DNA of 64,000 bases from Kitasatospora sp. MMS16-BH015 (GTDB lineage Bacteria > Actinomycetota > Actinomycetes > Streptomycetales > Streptomycetaceae): the NCBI RefSeq assembly GCF_002943525.1, contig NZ_CP025394.1, positions 8,757,001 through 8,821,000 of the forward strand, read 5' to 3'. The translations under genes were made by a program, and so were the position numbers. Below the pieces are notes generated by a model, which saw only the letters and a list, made by a program, of their open reading frames with translations, had not been told where the DNA came from and made no database searches. Position 1 is the first letter of the stretch. Each line of letters starts with the position of its first letter. Shown piece by piece: positions 26,402-36,197 of this stretch.

Positions 26402-27187
26402 TCACTGCACGGAGGAACTCGGGAAGCCGGCGGGGTCGGGGAACTCGGCGGAGTCGGGGAAGCTGTGCGGCAGCGGCAGGTCGAGGCCCTCGGCGGAGCT
26501 CGGGGCCAGCGAGAGCGCGGCGGCCACCTCGGCGGGGTAGGGGTGGAGGCCGAGCAGGCCGCCGGTGAGCCGGGCGGTGGCCCGGTGCCAGTCGCGGGAG
26601 CGGCGCAGCAGCGCGTGGTCTGCCCCGTGCACGGTGTACCCGGCGACGTGGGCGCCGGCCGCCCGGGCCTCGGCGGCGAACCGTCGGGTGGCCCTGGGGT
26701 CGGTGATCCGGTCGTGGTCGCCGTGCAGGGTGAGCAGGGTGCGCCCGTCGAGCTGCCCGGCCGGGTCGGTCTCCGGACACCAGGGCGCGAGCGCCACCAC
26801 ACCGGTGACGCTCGGGTGCCCGGCGGCGCGCAGCGCGGCCCGGCCGCCCATCGAGTGCCCGATCAGCACGGTGGGCACCGGGCCGAGCTCCTCGGCCAGG
26901 TCGTTGAGCGCGGCGGCGGCGTCCCGGGCGGCGTCCGCCCGGCTGCCGTTCCACCCGCGGTGCCGGTAGCGGACCTCGCCGACGGCGATCTGCGCCCCCG
27001 CGGTCTCCCGCGCCACGGCCCGGACGAACCCGCACATCCGCAGCCGGGGCAGGTTGAGCGGCCCGGGCTTGCGCTCGTTGGTCTCCTGCCCCCCGTGCAG
27101 CACCAGGACGGCCGCGCTCGGCGCCTCCGGCCGCACCCGCCAGTGCAGCGCCTGGTGCCCGGATCCTCTGCTCGTACTCCGCCGCAT
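26402..27187 (-). CDS. Alpha/beta hydrolase
   Basis: This 261-residue serine hydrolase has the nucleophile elbow GHSMGG near residue 113, an oxyanion VLHGGQ near the first strand, a D in LHGDHDRIT and a His in VHGADHALL that complete the triad. There is no signal peptide. The C-terminal 30 residues are rich in Pro, Phe and Ser and differ from the fold. ATG at 27187 is used, with GAGAGG about 13 bases upstream. It is on the same strand as the acetyltransferase and may share its transcript. Confidence 0.85.
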   Translation of the reverse strand: MRRSTSRGSGHQALHWRVRPEAPSAAVLVLHGGQETNERKPGPLNLPRLRMCGFVRAVARETAGAQIAVGEVRYRHRGWNGSRADAARDAAAALNDLAEELGPVPTVLIGHSMGGRAALRAAGHPSVTGVVALAPWCPETDPAGQLDGRTLLTLHGDHDRITDPRATRRFAAEARAAGAHVAGYTVHGADHALLRRSRDWHRATARLTGGLLGLHPYPAEVAAALSLAPSSAEGLDLPLPHSFPDSAEFPDPAGFPSSSVQ

Positions 27188-27369
27188 CAGTTCTCGTACC
27201 TCTCGACAGCCCCCCGGCTTGAGGCGGCCACTGTACGCCGGGGAGGAGCCGCCGGGCGAGAAAGCTGTACCACCGAGGCTACCGACGAGTAGGCTCGCGG
27301 CGGGCCGAGGCGTGCGGCGGACTCGTCGACGCGGTCGCCGACCTGCCGACTCCCGTCCCCGGTGCGGAG

Positions 27370-27435
27370 GTTCCCGCGCCTCCCCGCCCGGCGTTCCCGC
27401 GCCTCCTGCCCGGCATTCCCGCGCCTCCCGGCCCG
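27370..27435. repeat. Three tandem repeats of about 22 bp upstream of the DoxX-like gene
   Basis: Units of the form TTCCCGCGCCTCC plus CCCGGC start at 27370, 27393 and 27415, with small length differences (23, 22 and 21 bp). They end three bases before the Shine-Dalgarno of the next gene, so they form its leader. Confidence 0.75.
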
Positions 27436-27449
27436 TAGAGGAGACCACC

Positions 27450-27830
27450 GTGTCCCGTGCGCACCGCGCCCCGCTCGCCCTCGCCGCCCTGCTCGGCACG
27501 GCCGGCGTGCTGCACTTCGCCAAGCCCGCGTTCTTCGACCCGCTGGTGCCGGAGCAGCTGCCCGGCGGACCCCGGTTCTGGACCCACCTGAGCGGCGCGG
27601 CCGAACTGGCCGTCGCGGCTGCGGTGGCCGTCCCGGCGACCCGCCGCACCGGCGGACTCGCGGCGGCGGCGCTGTTCACCGCCGTCTTCCCCGGCAACCT
27701 CAAGATGGCCCACGACTGGCGCACCCGCAGCGCCGCCGAGCGCGCGGTAGCGTACGGACGCCTGCCGCTCCAGGTACCGCTGGTGGTCTGGGCGCTCAAG
27801 GTCCGCCGCTCGGCGGGCGGTAGCCGGTAG
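27450..27830 (+). CDS. DoxX-like small membrane protein
   Basis: This 126-residue protein has four hydrophobic helices and resembles the DoxX/DUF4345-type family: LLGTAGVLHFAKPAFFDPLVP, then ELAVAAAVAVPATRR, ALFTAVFPGNLKMAHDWR and a last helix with PLVVWALKVRR. The LHFAKPAFF and PGNLKMA motifs recur in these proteins. GTG at 27450 follows AGAGGAGA. Function unknown, possibly redox-related at the membrane. Confidence 0.8.
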   Translation: MSRAHRAPLALAALLGTAGVLHFAKPAFFDPLVPEQLPGGPRFWTHLSGAAELAVAAAVAVPATRRTGGLAAAALFTAVFPGNLKMAHDWRTRSAAERAVAYGRLPLQVPLVVWALKVRRSAGGSR

Positions 27831-27938
27831 TCGACGGTCGGTCGGCCCGGGCCTCGGCGGCCGGTAGTCCCTCGGAGGGTGACAGGTGCTCCGTACGGGG
27901 AGGACGCGTGCTGGGGCGGCGGGCTGACGCCTCGTAGG

Positions 27939-27978
27939 GTGGTGGGCACCCTCCCTCACTGTGGACGGTGCCCACCAC
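27939..27978. terminator. 12-bp perfect hairpin, terminator or IS left-end structure
   Basis: GTGGTGGGCACC (27939-27950) and GGTGCCCACCAC (27967-27978) are exact inverse complements around 16 bases. It lies 108 bases after the DoxX-like gene and 14 bases before the end of the decayed tnpA, so it could be the DoxX-gene terminator or the subterminal hairpin at the left end of the IS element. Confidence 0.6.
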
Positions 27979-27991
27979 AGGGATCAGGCGG

Positions 27992-28255
27992 TCACGTCCG
28001 CTGGAGTGGTTCCACGTTGCTGGTGGGTCGGACCTTGACCAGCTCGGGGTACTCCTGGCGCATCCGCCGGGAGCTGGCGCCCTTGAGACTGTTAGCCAGT
28101 TTGGGCAGGGTGACCTTCGACGGGAAGTCCACCAACAGGTGGACGCGGTTGTACTCGCCGTTGAACCCGACCAACTCCACTTCCAAGCCGGCGCAGAGGT
28201 CCGCATGGCCTCTTCGAGCCTGGTCACCAGTGCGGAAGTTCTGACACTCAGCCAT
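27992..28255 (-). pseudogene. tnpA: tnpA remnant (Y1 transposase, IS200/IS605)
   Basis: An 87-codon frame contains FEVELVGFNGE-like sequence (LEVELVGFNGEYNRVHLLVDFP) and LPKLANSLKGASSRRMRQEYPEL, the middle of an IS200-type Y1 transposase. The HUH motif that should read HVH is RVH, and the C-terminal part with the catalytic tyrosine and the YI-x-x-Q helix is missing. The frame ends in VRPTSNVEPLQRT, unrelated sequence. It cannot encode an active single-strand transposase. Confidence 0.8.
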
Positions 28256-28280
28256 GGACCAACACGGTACGGTGATTATC

Positions 28281-29588
28281 GTGCAGCTCAGGTACAGCTT
28301 CCGCTTGTACCCGAACGGGCCGCAGTGTTCAGCACTGGCACGGGCGTTCGGGTGTGCGCGAGTGGCTTTCAACGACGCGTTGCGCGCCCGCGAGACCGCC
28401 CGTGCCGCCGGGTTGCCGTTCGTGACGTCGGCGGAGCTGTCCAAGCGGCTCACCGCGTCGAAGGAGACTCCCCGGCGGGCGTGGCTCGGTGAGGTGTCGT
28501 CGGTGGTGTTGCAGCAGTCCCTCCGAGACTTGGATACCGCCTACAAGAACTTCTTCGCCAGCCTCAAGGGCAAGCGGTCGAAGATGGGACCTCCCCGCTT
28601 CAAGAGCCGGAAGGACACCCGGCAGGCGATCCGCTTTACCGCGAACGCCCGGTGGAAGATCGCGCCGGGCGGAGGCCTGTGGCTGCCGAAGATTGGCGAC
28701 GTGCGGGTTAGGTGGTCCCGCACGCTGCCGTCGGTGCCGTCCACGGTGACCGTGGTCAAGGACGGCGCGGGCCGGTACTTCGCGAGTTTCATCGTGGAGA
28801 CCGATCCCGCCGCCGACCTTGTGCGGATGCCCGACACGGACCACGTGACCGGGATCGACCTGGGCCTGACGCACTTCGCGATCCTGTCCGACGGAACGAA
28901 GATCGACAGCCCCCGCTTCCTGCGCCGTGCTGAGAAGCGGTTGAAGAAGAAGCAGAAGTCCCTGAGCCGCAAGGCCAAGGGCAGCAAGAACCGTGAGAAG
29001 GCCCGTGCCGAGGTGGCGCGGGCACATGCGACCGTGGCTGATGCCCGGCGCGAGTTCCACCACCAGCTCTCAACGAAGGTCATCCGTGAGAACCAAGCGG
29101 TGGCCGTTGAGGATCTGGCGGTCAAGGGGCTCGCCCGAACCCGCATGGCCAAGAGCATCCACGATGCCGGGTGGTCGCAGTTCGTCACGATGCTGGAGTA
29201 CAAGGCCGTCCGATACGGGCGGACCTTTCTGCGCATCGGCAGGTTCGAGCCCACCTCTCAGGTGTGCTCCGCGTGCGGCGTCAAGGACGGCCCGAAGCCC
29301 CTCAACGTCCGTGCGTGGGCGTGCGGAGCATGCGGGGCCGTCCTCGATCGCGACATCAACGCCGCCGTCAACATAGCCAAGGCCGCCGGACTGGCGGTGT
29401 CAGCCTGTCGAGCGCAGGTAAGACCGGTACTCGCACCGGCGCAGCGCGAAGAAGCAGGAACCCACCGAGACGGTCAGGCGACCGTGGTAGGAATCTCCGG
29501 CCTTGAGGCCGGGGAACGGAAGTCAACGAAGGGGCAGTGCACATGGCCGACACCACCTCACCCAGCCTCCGCGCCGAGCTCGGCGTGA
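28281..29588 (+). CDS. tnpB: TnpB-family RNA-guided nuclease of the IS element
   Basis: A frame of 435 codons shows the TnpB order: VQLRYSFRLYP N-terminus, a helix-turn-helix/REC region, then RuvC. The catalytic residues appear intact at Asp193 (GIDLGL), Glu277 (VEDLAV) and Asp358 (LDRDIN). A zinc ribbon CSACG...CGACG lies before the last one. GTG 28281 matches the usual TnpB start; ATG 28254 is a possible longer one. The frame does not stop inside the element: it reads through the right-end hairpin and 46 bases into the next gene. TnpB proteins cut DNA using a guide RNA made from the element's right end. With tnpA dead, it may persist as a nuclease only. Confidence 0.87.
   Translation: MQLRYSFRLYPNGPQCSALARAFGCARVAFNDALRARETARAAGLPFVTSAELSKRLTASKETPRRAWLGEVSSVVLQQSLRDLDTAYKNFFASLKGKRSKMGPPRFKSRKDTRQAIRFTANARWKIAPGGGLWLPKIGDVRVRWSRTLPSVPSTVTVVKDGAGRYFASFIVETDPAADLVRMPDTDHVTGIDLGLTHFAILSDGTKIDSPRFLRRAEKRLKKKQKSLSRKAKGSKNREKARAEVARAHATVADARREFHHQLSTKVIRENQAVAVEDLAVKGLARTRMAKSIHDAGWSQFVTMLEYKAVRYGRTFLRIGRFEPTSQVCSACGVKDGPKPLNVRAWACGACGAVLDRDINAAVNIAKAAGLAVSACRAQVRPVLAPAQREEAGTHRDGQATVVGISGLEAGERKSTKGQCTWPTPPHPASAPSSA
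29494..29526 (+). ncRNA. Right-end hairpin, predicted 3' part of the TnpB guide RNA (reRNA)
   Basis: TCTCCGGCCT (29494-29503) pairs with AGGCCGGGGA (29506-29515) around a TG loop, with one G-U pair. The tail then ends in GTCAA at 29526. In TnpB elements this right-end structure is the scaffold of the guide RNA, and the flanking host bases form the guide. The guide would begin at 29527, in the leader of the phosphorylase gene. The boundary is inferred from resemblance to other elements. Confidence 0.5.
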
Positions 29589-30385
29589 TCGGCGGCTCGG
29601 GGCTCTACGCCTTGCTCGACGACGTCACCGAGGTTGCCGTGCAGACGCCGTACGGGGCGCCGAGCGACTCGCTGTTCGTCGGCGAGGTGGCCGGTCGCCG
29701 GGTCGCCTTCCTGCCCCGGCACGGCCGGGGCCACAGCCTGCCGCCCCACCGGATCAACTACCGGGCCAACCTCTGGGCGCTGCGCTCGCTGGGCGTCCGC
29801 CAGGTGCTCGGGCCCTGCGCGGTGGGCGGGCTGCGGGTGGAGTACGGGCCCGGCACACTGCTGGTGCCGGACCAGTTCGTGGACCGGACCACCGGGCGGA
29901 TCCAGACCTACTACGACGGGCTGCCGCTGCCGGACGGGCGGCTGCCCGAGGTGGTGCACGTCTCGATGGCCGACCCGTACTGCCCGGACGGGCGCCGGGC
30001 GGCCACCGCCGCCGCGCGGTCCTGCGGCTGGGAGCCGGTGGACGGCGGCACGCTGGTGGTGATCGAGGGCCCGCGGTTCTCCACCCGCGCGGAGAGCCGC
30101 TGGTTCGGCGCCAACGGCTGGTCGGTGGTCGGCATGACCGGTCACCCGGAGGCCGTGCTGGCCCGGGAGCTGGGGCTCTGCTACACCTCGCTGGCGCTGG
30201 TCACCGATCTGGACGCGGGGGTGGAGGCCGGCGAGGGCGTCACCCACGCCGAGGTGCTGGCGGTCTTCGGACGGAACGTCGACCGGCTGCGCACCGTGCT
30301 GTTCAAGACCCTGGAGAGCCTGCCGACCGAGCGGGACTGCGTCTGCTCGCACGCCCTGGACGGGCTGGAGACCGGCCTCTACTGA
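29543..30385 (+). CDS. S-methyl-5'-thioadenosine / purine nucleoside phosphorylase
   Basis: This 280-residue enzyme splits a purine nucleoside, probably methylthioadenosine, with phosphate. Family motifs: ELGVIGGSGLY at the N-terminus with the phosphate-binding Gly/Ser, RHGRGHSLPPHRINYRAN, and VVIEGPRFSTRAES followed by GMTGHPEAVLARELGLCY. Bacterial MTAPs have MTxxPE; TGHPEA here fits the MTAP-like/MTIP branch. ATG at 29543 follows AAGGGG with eight bases between. The IS element ends 16 bases upstream, so it may have displaced the native promoter. The unfinished tnpB frame overlaps the first 46 bases in another frame. Confidence 0.9.
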   Translation: MADTTSPSLRAELGVIGGSGLYALLDDVTEVAVQTPYGAPSDSLFVGEVAGRRVAFLPRHGRGHSLPPHRINYRANLWALRSLGVRQVLGPCAVGGLRVEYGPGTLLVPDQFVDRTTGRIQTYYDGLPLPDGRLPEVVHVSMADPYCPDGRRAATAAARSCGWEPVDGGTLVVIEGPRFSTRAESRWFGANGWSVVGMTGHPEAVLARELGLCYTSLALVTDLDAGVEAGEGVTHAEVLAVFGRNVDRLRTVLFKTLESLPTERDCVCSHALDGLETGLY

Positions 30386-30451
30386 GGTCCGCCCGAGGAC
30401 CGTCGGTCCGCGGGGCCGGCGGTGAAGATGCGGGTGATCACTCGAAGGAGT

Positions 30452-30490
30452 GGCGGCAGTCGGGTGGCGGTGGCCTGCCAGGCTGCCGCC
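30452..30490. terminator. Terminator after the phosphorylase gene
   Basis: GGCGGCAG (30452-30459) and CTGCCGCC (30483-30490) can pair, with an inner GCCTG/CAGGC hairpin in between. It begins 66 bases after the stop. Confidence 0.5.
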
Positions 30491-30559
30491 GAACCCCTGC
30501 TGAGCTGGGGTTTCGTGGTGCCGAGCGGGCGTCAACTCGGTGCACCGCCAAGAGAGTTG

Positions 30560-30575
30560 GGAGAAACGTTTCTCC
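30560..30575. promoter_or_regulatory. Perfect 16-bp palindrome upstream of a small secreted protein
   Basis: GGAGAAACGTTTCTCC is its own reverse complement. It lies 73 bases before the ATG of the 113-residue secreted protein and upstream of a TACGCT element that could be the -10 box. Symmetry around CG and AT-rich arms resemble LacI- or GntR-type operators. The binding protein is unknown. Confidence 0.6.
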
Positions 30576-30647
30576 GGATCCGGGCCTCTCTACGCTGGTG
30601 AACCGACCCAGAATGATCAACCGCTTTCCCCGAGAGGTACCCCGCTC

Positions 30648-30989
30648 ATGCGCCTCCGTAACGCCGCCGTCGCCGCCTTCGCCGCCATCGCGCTCGCCGT
30701 CTCCCTGCCCGGGTCCGCCATGGCCGCCGTCGGCGAGTTCCGGTACAGCTACGCCGACGCCGACGGCTACGAGCACCCCGGCCTGCTCTTCTACCCGCCG
30801 AGCGGTGAGTGCCTCAACCTTCCCGGCGCCGACTCCGACGAGCTGGACGCCGCCTACGCCCCCAAGAACGGCACCCGCTCCATCGCCCAGGTCTACCTCG
30901 GCGCCGACTGCCAGGGGCCCTCGTTCCTGCTCCGCCCCGGCGGCGGCGCCACCGAGCGCCTGCAGGTCCGCTCCGTGGTCTTCTCCTGA
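30648..30989 (+). CDS. Small secreted protein, paralogue of the one at 34308-34631
   Basis: This 113-residue protein has a Sec signal peptide (MRLRNAAVAAFAAIALAVS, cleavage after AMA at residue 26). The mature part of 87 residues starts GEFRYSYADADG and contains PPSGECLNLPGAD, AYAPKNGT, VYLGADCQG and ends LQVRSVVFS. Two cysteines could form a disulphide. The same pattern (GDFLY, PTSGVCLNLDGA, PKNFTNAT, VFLDLDCNG, LKLRSVIFS) is in the paralogue 3.3 kb away. I know no function for this family. ATG 30648 follows GAGAGG by ten bases. Confidence 0.8.
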   Translation: MRLRNAAVAAFAAIALAVSLPGSAMAAVGEFRYSYADADGYEHPGLLFYPPSGECLNLPGADSDELDAAYAPKNGTRSIAQVYLGADCQGPSFLLRPGGGATERLQVRSVVFS

Positions 30990-31071
30990 GCCGGACCGTA
31001 CCGCTGGACCGCCCGGCGGCGTCGAACTCAGCCGCGCCGCCGGGTGCTTCACCCCAGTCGGGCATTCGCGC

Positions 31072-31827
31072 TCAGCGGAACCGCTCCTCGATCCACCGCG
31101 CGTCGGCCAGGTACCGGTGGTGGTGCCCCTCGGCCAGATGCCGCGCGAAGGCCGGATGCCCGGCCCCGGCCTGCTCCCGCATCCAGTCCACCAGCGCCCG
31201 CAGCCGGGCCGCCGCGGTGCCCGGTAGGGCGGCACTGTCGCTCGCACTCAATCCGTACGCCTCGGTGAACAGCGCCAGCCGCCGCTGCGCCTGCGCCACC
31301 GGCAGGCTGAGCCCCACCTCGTCCGGCGCGTAGAGCGGGACGAAGCGGTACGCGGTGTAGGCGGCGTCCCAGAGCCGAGGCCCGGGGTGCGCGGTGTCGA
31401 AGTCGATGAACCCGGTGGGGAGTCCGTCCCGGAAGACGGTGTTGTAGGTGGCCGCGTCCCCGTGGCAGATCACCTCCGCCGGTTCCCGGGACGGGAGTTG
31501 CCACAGCTCGTCCGGCTGCCGGGCGAAGGCGGCGGTGGCGTCGTGCAGCCCGCGCAGTAGCCTCGCGGCGGCCACCAGCGAGGCTTCGGTGTGGAGTTCG
31601 GGCGCGGAGAAGTCGTGGCCGACCGTCCCGGGCAGGTACTCGACCAACTCCGCCGTGCCGTCCGCGCTCAGCCCGTACGGACGCGGCGCCCCGGCGAAAC
31701 CCACCGCCCGCAGGTGCCCGAGCAGCCGCTGGACGGTCGGGCTCCACGGCCCGGCCGGCCGCCGGACCAGGCCGCCCTCGCGGACGACCCGGTTCACCCC
31801 GCCGACGAAGACCTCCCGGTCGGTCAT
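31072..31827 (-). CDS. Aminoglycoside-phosphotransferase-fold protein (APH family)
   Basis: This 251-residue protein of the APH/choline-kinase superfamily shows the catalytic loop VICHGDAATYNTVF near residue 140 and the metal site FIDFDTAHPGPRLWDAAY after it. The ATP-binding N-lobe is short (VNRVVREGGLVRRPAGPW). These proteins phosphorylate antibiotics, sugars or other metabolites; the substrate cannot be told. It begins five bases after the stop of the UvrA-like gene, so the two are cotranscribed and possibly coupled. This supports a joint resistance role as inference. Confidence 0.87.
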   Translation of the reverse strand: MTDREVFVGGVNRVVREGGLVRRPAGPWSPTVQRLLGHLRAVGFAGAPRPYGLSADGTAELVEYLPGTVGHDFSAPELHTEASLVAAARLLRGLHDATAAFARQPDELWQLPSREPAEVICHGDAATYNTVFRDGLPTGFIDFDTAHPGPRLWDAAYTAYRFVPLYAPDEVGLSLPVAQAQRRLALFTEAYGLSASDSAALPGTAAARLRALVDWMREQAGAGHPAFARHLAEGHHHRYLADARWIEERFR

Positions 31828-31832
31828 CGGCC

Positions 31833-34223
<2,391 letters not shown>

Positions 34224-34307
34224 GGTCTCTCCAGTCCCTCGCACCAGCGGCTCAGGACAGACCCTAGGCGGCGCGGGCCCCCGCGCGCTTCTCCATCCGT
34301 GCTCGCG

Positions 34308-34631
34308 TCAGGAGAAGATCACCGAACGGAGCTTCAGCCTGTCGCCGAGCTTCTTGCCGGGGTTCATCACGTAGTACGTGTCGCCGTTGCAGTCGAGGTC
34401 GAGGAAGACGGTGGCGGTCGCGTTGGTGAAGTTCTTCGGAGTGGAGACCGGGGTGTCCTCGGTCGCCCCGTCGAGGTTGAGGCACACACCGCTGGTCGGG
34501 TCGGCGAGCAAGGACTCGCCGGCCGCAGTCATGTACAGGAAGTCGCCGGTGGCCGCCTGTGCGGAGTTCGGGACGGCCAGGGTGAGCAGCAGGGCACCGG
34601 CAGCGGCGGTGAGGGAGTGGCGCAGACGCAC
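34308..34631 (-). CDS. Small secreted protein, paralogue of the one at 30648-30989
   Basis: This 107-residue protein has a Sec signal (VRLRHSLTAAAGALLLTLAV, cleavage after AQA near residue 26). The mature part contains GDFLYMTAAGE, PTSGVCLNLDGAT, PKNFTNATATVFLDLDCNG and the terminal LKLRSVIFS. Spacing of both cysteines matches the paralogue. GTG 34631 is preceded by GGAG with seven bases between. It lies 84 bp upstream of the UvrA-like gene on the same strand and could share its transcript. Confidence 0.8.
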   Translation of the reverse strand: MRLRHSLTAAAGALLLTLAVPNSAQAATGDFLYMTAAGESLLADPTSGVCLNLDGATEDTPVSTPKNFTNATATVFLDLDCNGDTYYVMNPGKKLGDRLKLRSVIFS

Positions 34632-34752
34632 GGGAGTTCTCCAACGTGACGGGGACGGTCAGGTCGGGGACCACGTTAGGGAGGGTCGGACGCGGCCGAA
34701 CGATTCTGCTGTGCACCGCCCGCGTGTCCACGCCCTCCGTCGGTGCCACTCG

Positions 34753-34758
34753 TACGAT
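34753..34758 (+). promoter_or_regulatory. -10 box implying a leaderless nei-type transcript
   Basis: TACGAT at 34753-34758 sits six bases before the GTG at 34765, so transcription would begin at or next to the start codon. The only purine-rich sequence, GGAGG at 34759-34763, is one base from GTG and too close to serve as a ribosome-binding site. No good -35 is visible. Confidence 0.4.
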
Positions 34759-34764
34759 GGAGGC

Positions 34765-35565
34765 GTGCCCGAAGGAGACACCGTCTACCGCGTCGCCGCC
34801 CAGCTGCACGAGGCTCTCGCCGGGCAGCTGCTCACCCGTGCCGAGCTGCGCGTCCCGGCTCACGCCACCGCCGACCTGACCGGCCGCCAGGTGCTGGCCA
34901 CCGTGCCCCGGGGCAAGCACCTGCTGACCCGGATCGAGGGCGGCCTCACCCTGCACACCCACCTGCGGATGGACGGCCGCTGGCAGCTGCTGCGCCCCGG
35001 CGAACCGTGGACCGGCGGCCCCGCGCACCAGATCCGCGCCGTGCTCGCCACCGACTCCGCCGTCGCGCTCGGCTACCGTCTGCCGGTGGTCCAACTGCTG
35101 GGCACGGATGAGGAGTCAAGGGTGGTCGGCCATCTCGGCCCGGACCTGCTCGGCGCCGACTGGGACGCCGTGGAGGCCCTGCGCAGGCTCGCCGCCGACC
35201 CGGCCCGCCCGCTCGGCGAGGCGCTGCTCGACCAGCGCAACCTGGCCGGCATCGGCAATGTCTACGCGAACGAACTCTGCTTCCTGGCGAGCGTCACGCC
35301 CTGGACGCCGGTCGGCGAAGTCGCCGTCCTGGAAAGGCTGTTGGCCCGGGCGCAGCAGCTGCTGGAGCTCAACAAGCTGCGACCGGGCCACATCACCACC
35401 GGCACCACCCGGCCGGGGCGGCAGCACTGGGTGTACGGGCAGGGGCGGCGCCAGTGCGCCCGCTGCGGCAGTCGGATCGGGGTCGCCGAGCACGACCGGG
35501 AGCGGCCGGCCTACTGGTGTCCGCGCTGTCAGCGCGGCCCGGCGCCGGCGCCCCGCCGGGGCTGA
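34765..35565 (+). CDS. nei: Fpg/Nei-family DNA glycosylase/AP lyase
   Basis: This 266-residue base-excision enzyme begins VPEGDTVYR. After removal of Met the Pro is the nucleophile and the next Glu is the general base, which fixes the start at GTG 34765. The H2TH region is LLDQRNLAGIGNVYANELCFLA near residue 155. The C-terminal zinc finger is CARCG...CPRCQ near residues 233-256. MPEGDTV is typical of the actinobacterial Nei branch, which removes oxidised pyrimidines, rather than Fpg (MPELPEV). The transcript may be leaderless. Confidence 0.92.
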   Translation: MPEGDTVYRVAAQLHEALAGQLLTRAELRVPAHATADLTGRQVLATVPRGKHLLTRIEGGLTLHTHLRMDGRWQLLRPGEPWTGGPAHQIRAVLATDSAVALGYRLPVVQLLGTDEESRVVGHLGPDLLGADWDAVEALRRLAADPARPLGEALLDQRNLAGIGNVYANELCFLASVTPWTPVGEVAVLERLLARAQQLLELNKLRPGHITTGTTRPGRQHWVYGQGRRQCARCGSRIGVAEHDRERPAYWCPRCQRGPAPAPRRG

Positions 35566-35573
35566 GCAGGTGG

Positions 35574-35589
35574 CCTCCGTTGACGGAGG
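35574..35589. terminator. Bidirectional terminator between convergent genes
   Basis: CCTCCGT (35574-35580) and ACGGAGG (35583-35589) form a 7-bp stem with a TG loop, placed exactly in the 28-base gap between the glycosylase and the secreted-protein gene. ATTCCT follows. Confidence 0.65.
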
Positions 35590-35593
35590 ATTC

Positions 35594-36019
35594 CTAGTAC
35601 GGGGCGGTACAGGTGGTGACCTGCTGGGTGAGGTCGGCGACCGGGGCCGTGGTGGCGCAGACGATGCTGCGCTCGTTGGTCACCACCTTCGGGGTGGCCA
35701 GCCGGATCGAGCCCTGCTGCACGGAGGTGGTCGAGGCGGCCGTCAACCACGGGCTGCCCCAGGCCCGCTGGGTCTTCAGCTCGACGCGGACCAGCACCGG
35801 CCGGGCGTCGGTCACGGTGAGTTCGGTGAGCCCGCTGACGCCGGCGCTGCTGCGCTCCTGCCAGACGCAGGGCTTGCCCGCGACGGTCTCGGCGGCGCAG
35901 ACGGTGGGGCTCGCGGAGATGGCGCCCGAGGACGCGGTGGCGAAGGCCGAGCCGGGCAGCACGACGGTGGCGGCTATACCAGCTGCGGTGGCGACAAAGG
36001 CTGCGATGTGGGTACGCAT
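35594..36019 (-). CDS. Small secreted protein of unknown function
   Basis: This 141-residue protein has a Sec signal peptide (hydrophobic HIAAFVATAAGIAATVVLPGSAFA, cleavage near residue 28). The mature part has four Cys (VCAAETVAGKPCVW, IVCATT, VTTCTAPY), enough for two disulphides, and a beta-rich central part with TELTVTDARPVLVRVELK. ATG 36019 has GGGAGGG seven bases upstream, one of the best sites here. It does not share the motifs of the two paralogous small proteins nearby. No family recognised. Confidence 0.75.
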   Translation of the reverse strand: MRTHIAAFVATAAGIAATVVLPGSAFATASSGAISASPTVCAAETVAGKPCVWQERSSAGVSGLTELTVTDARPVLVRVELKTQRAWGSPWLTAASTTSVQQGSIRLATPKVVTNERSIVCATTAPVADLTQQVTTCTAPY

Positions 36020-36197
36020 GTGCAGTCCCTCCCAATGATTCGAAGGCTTTTGGCCCTGATGTGGGCGAGTCTATACACAACGTGTCCAGTGGCTCACTGT
36101 GCGCCGCGTCACACGATGGGTGACTGGCTGAATACTGTGGGCGAGCAAAGTGTCCACATGGTGGCCGGGTGGCGACAGGCACGGGAAGGGGCCCAGC

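Larger units (their letters stand above)
27939..29526 (+). mobile_element. IS200/IS605-family element with decayed tnpA and tnpB
   Basis: A degenerate tnpA (minus) and a tnpB (plus) sit back to back, their ATG codons overlapping in CATG at 28253-28256. This is the IS605 layout. The right end is marked by a hairpin (29494-29515) and the tail GGGGAACGGAAGTCAA, which resembles the ends of other IS200/IS605 copies. The left end is not certain; I place it at the 27939 hairpin. No inverted repeats or target duplication are expected for this family. Confidence 0.65.

Noticed and set aside
27351..27440. CRISPR-like array
   Set aside because: The units are contiguous tandem repeats without spacers, and no cas genes are present.
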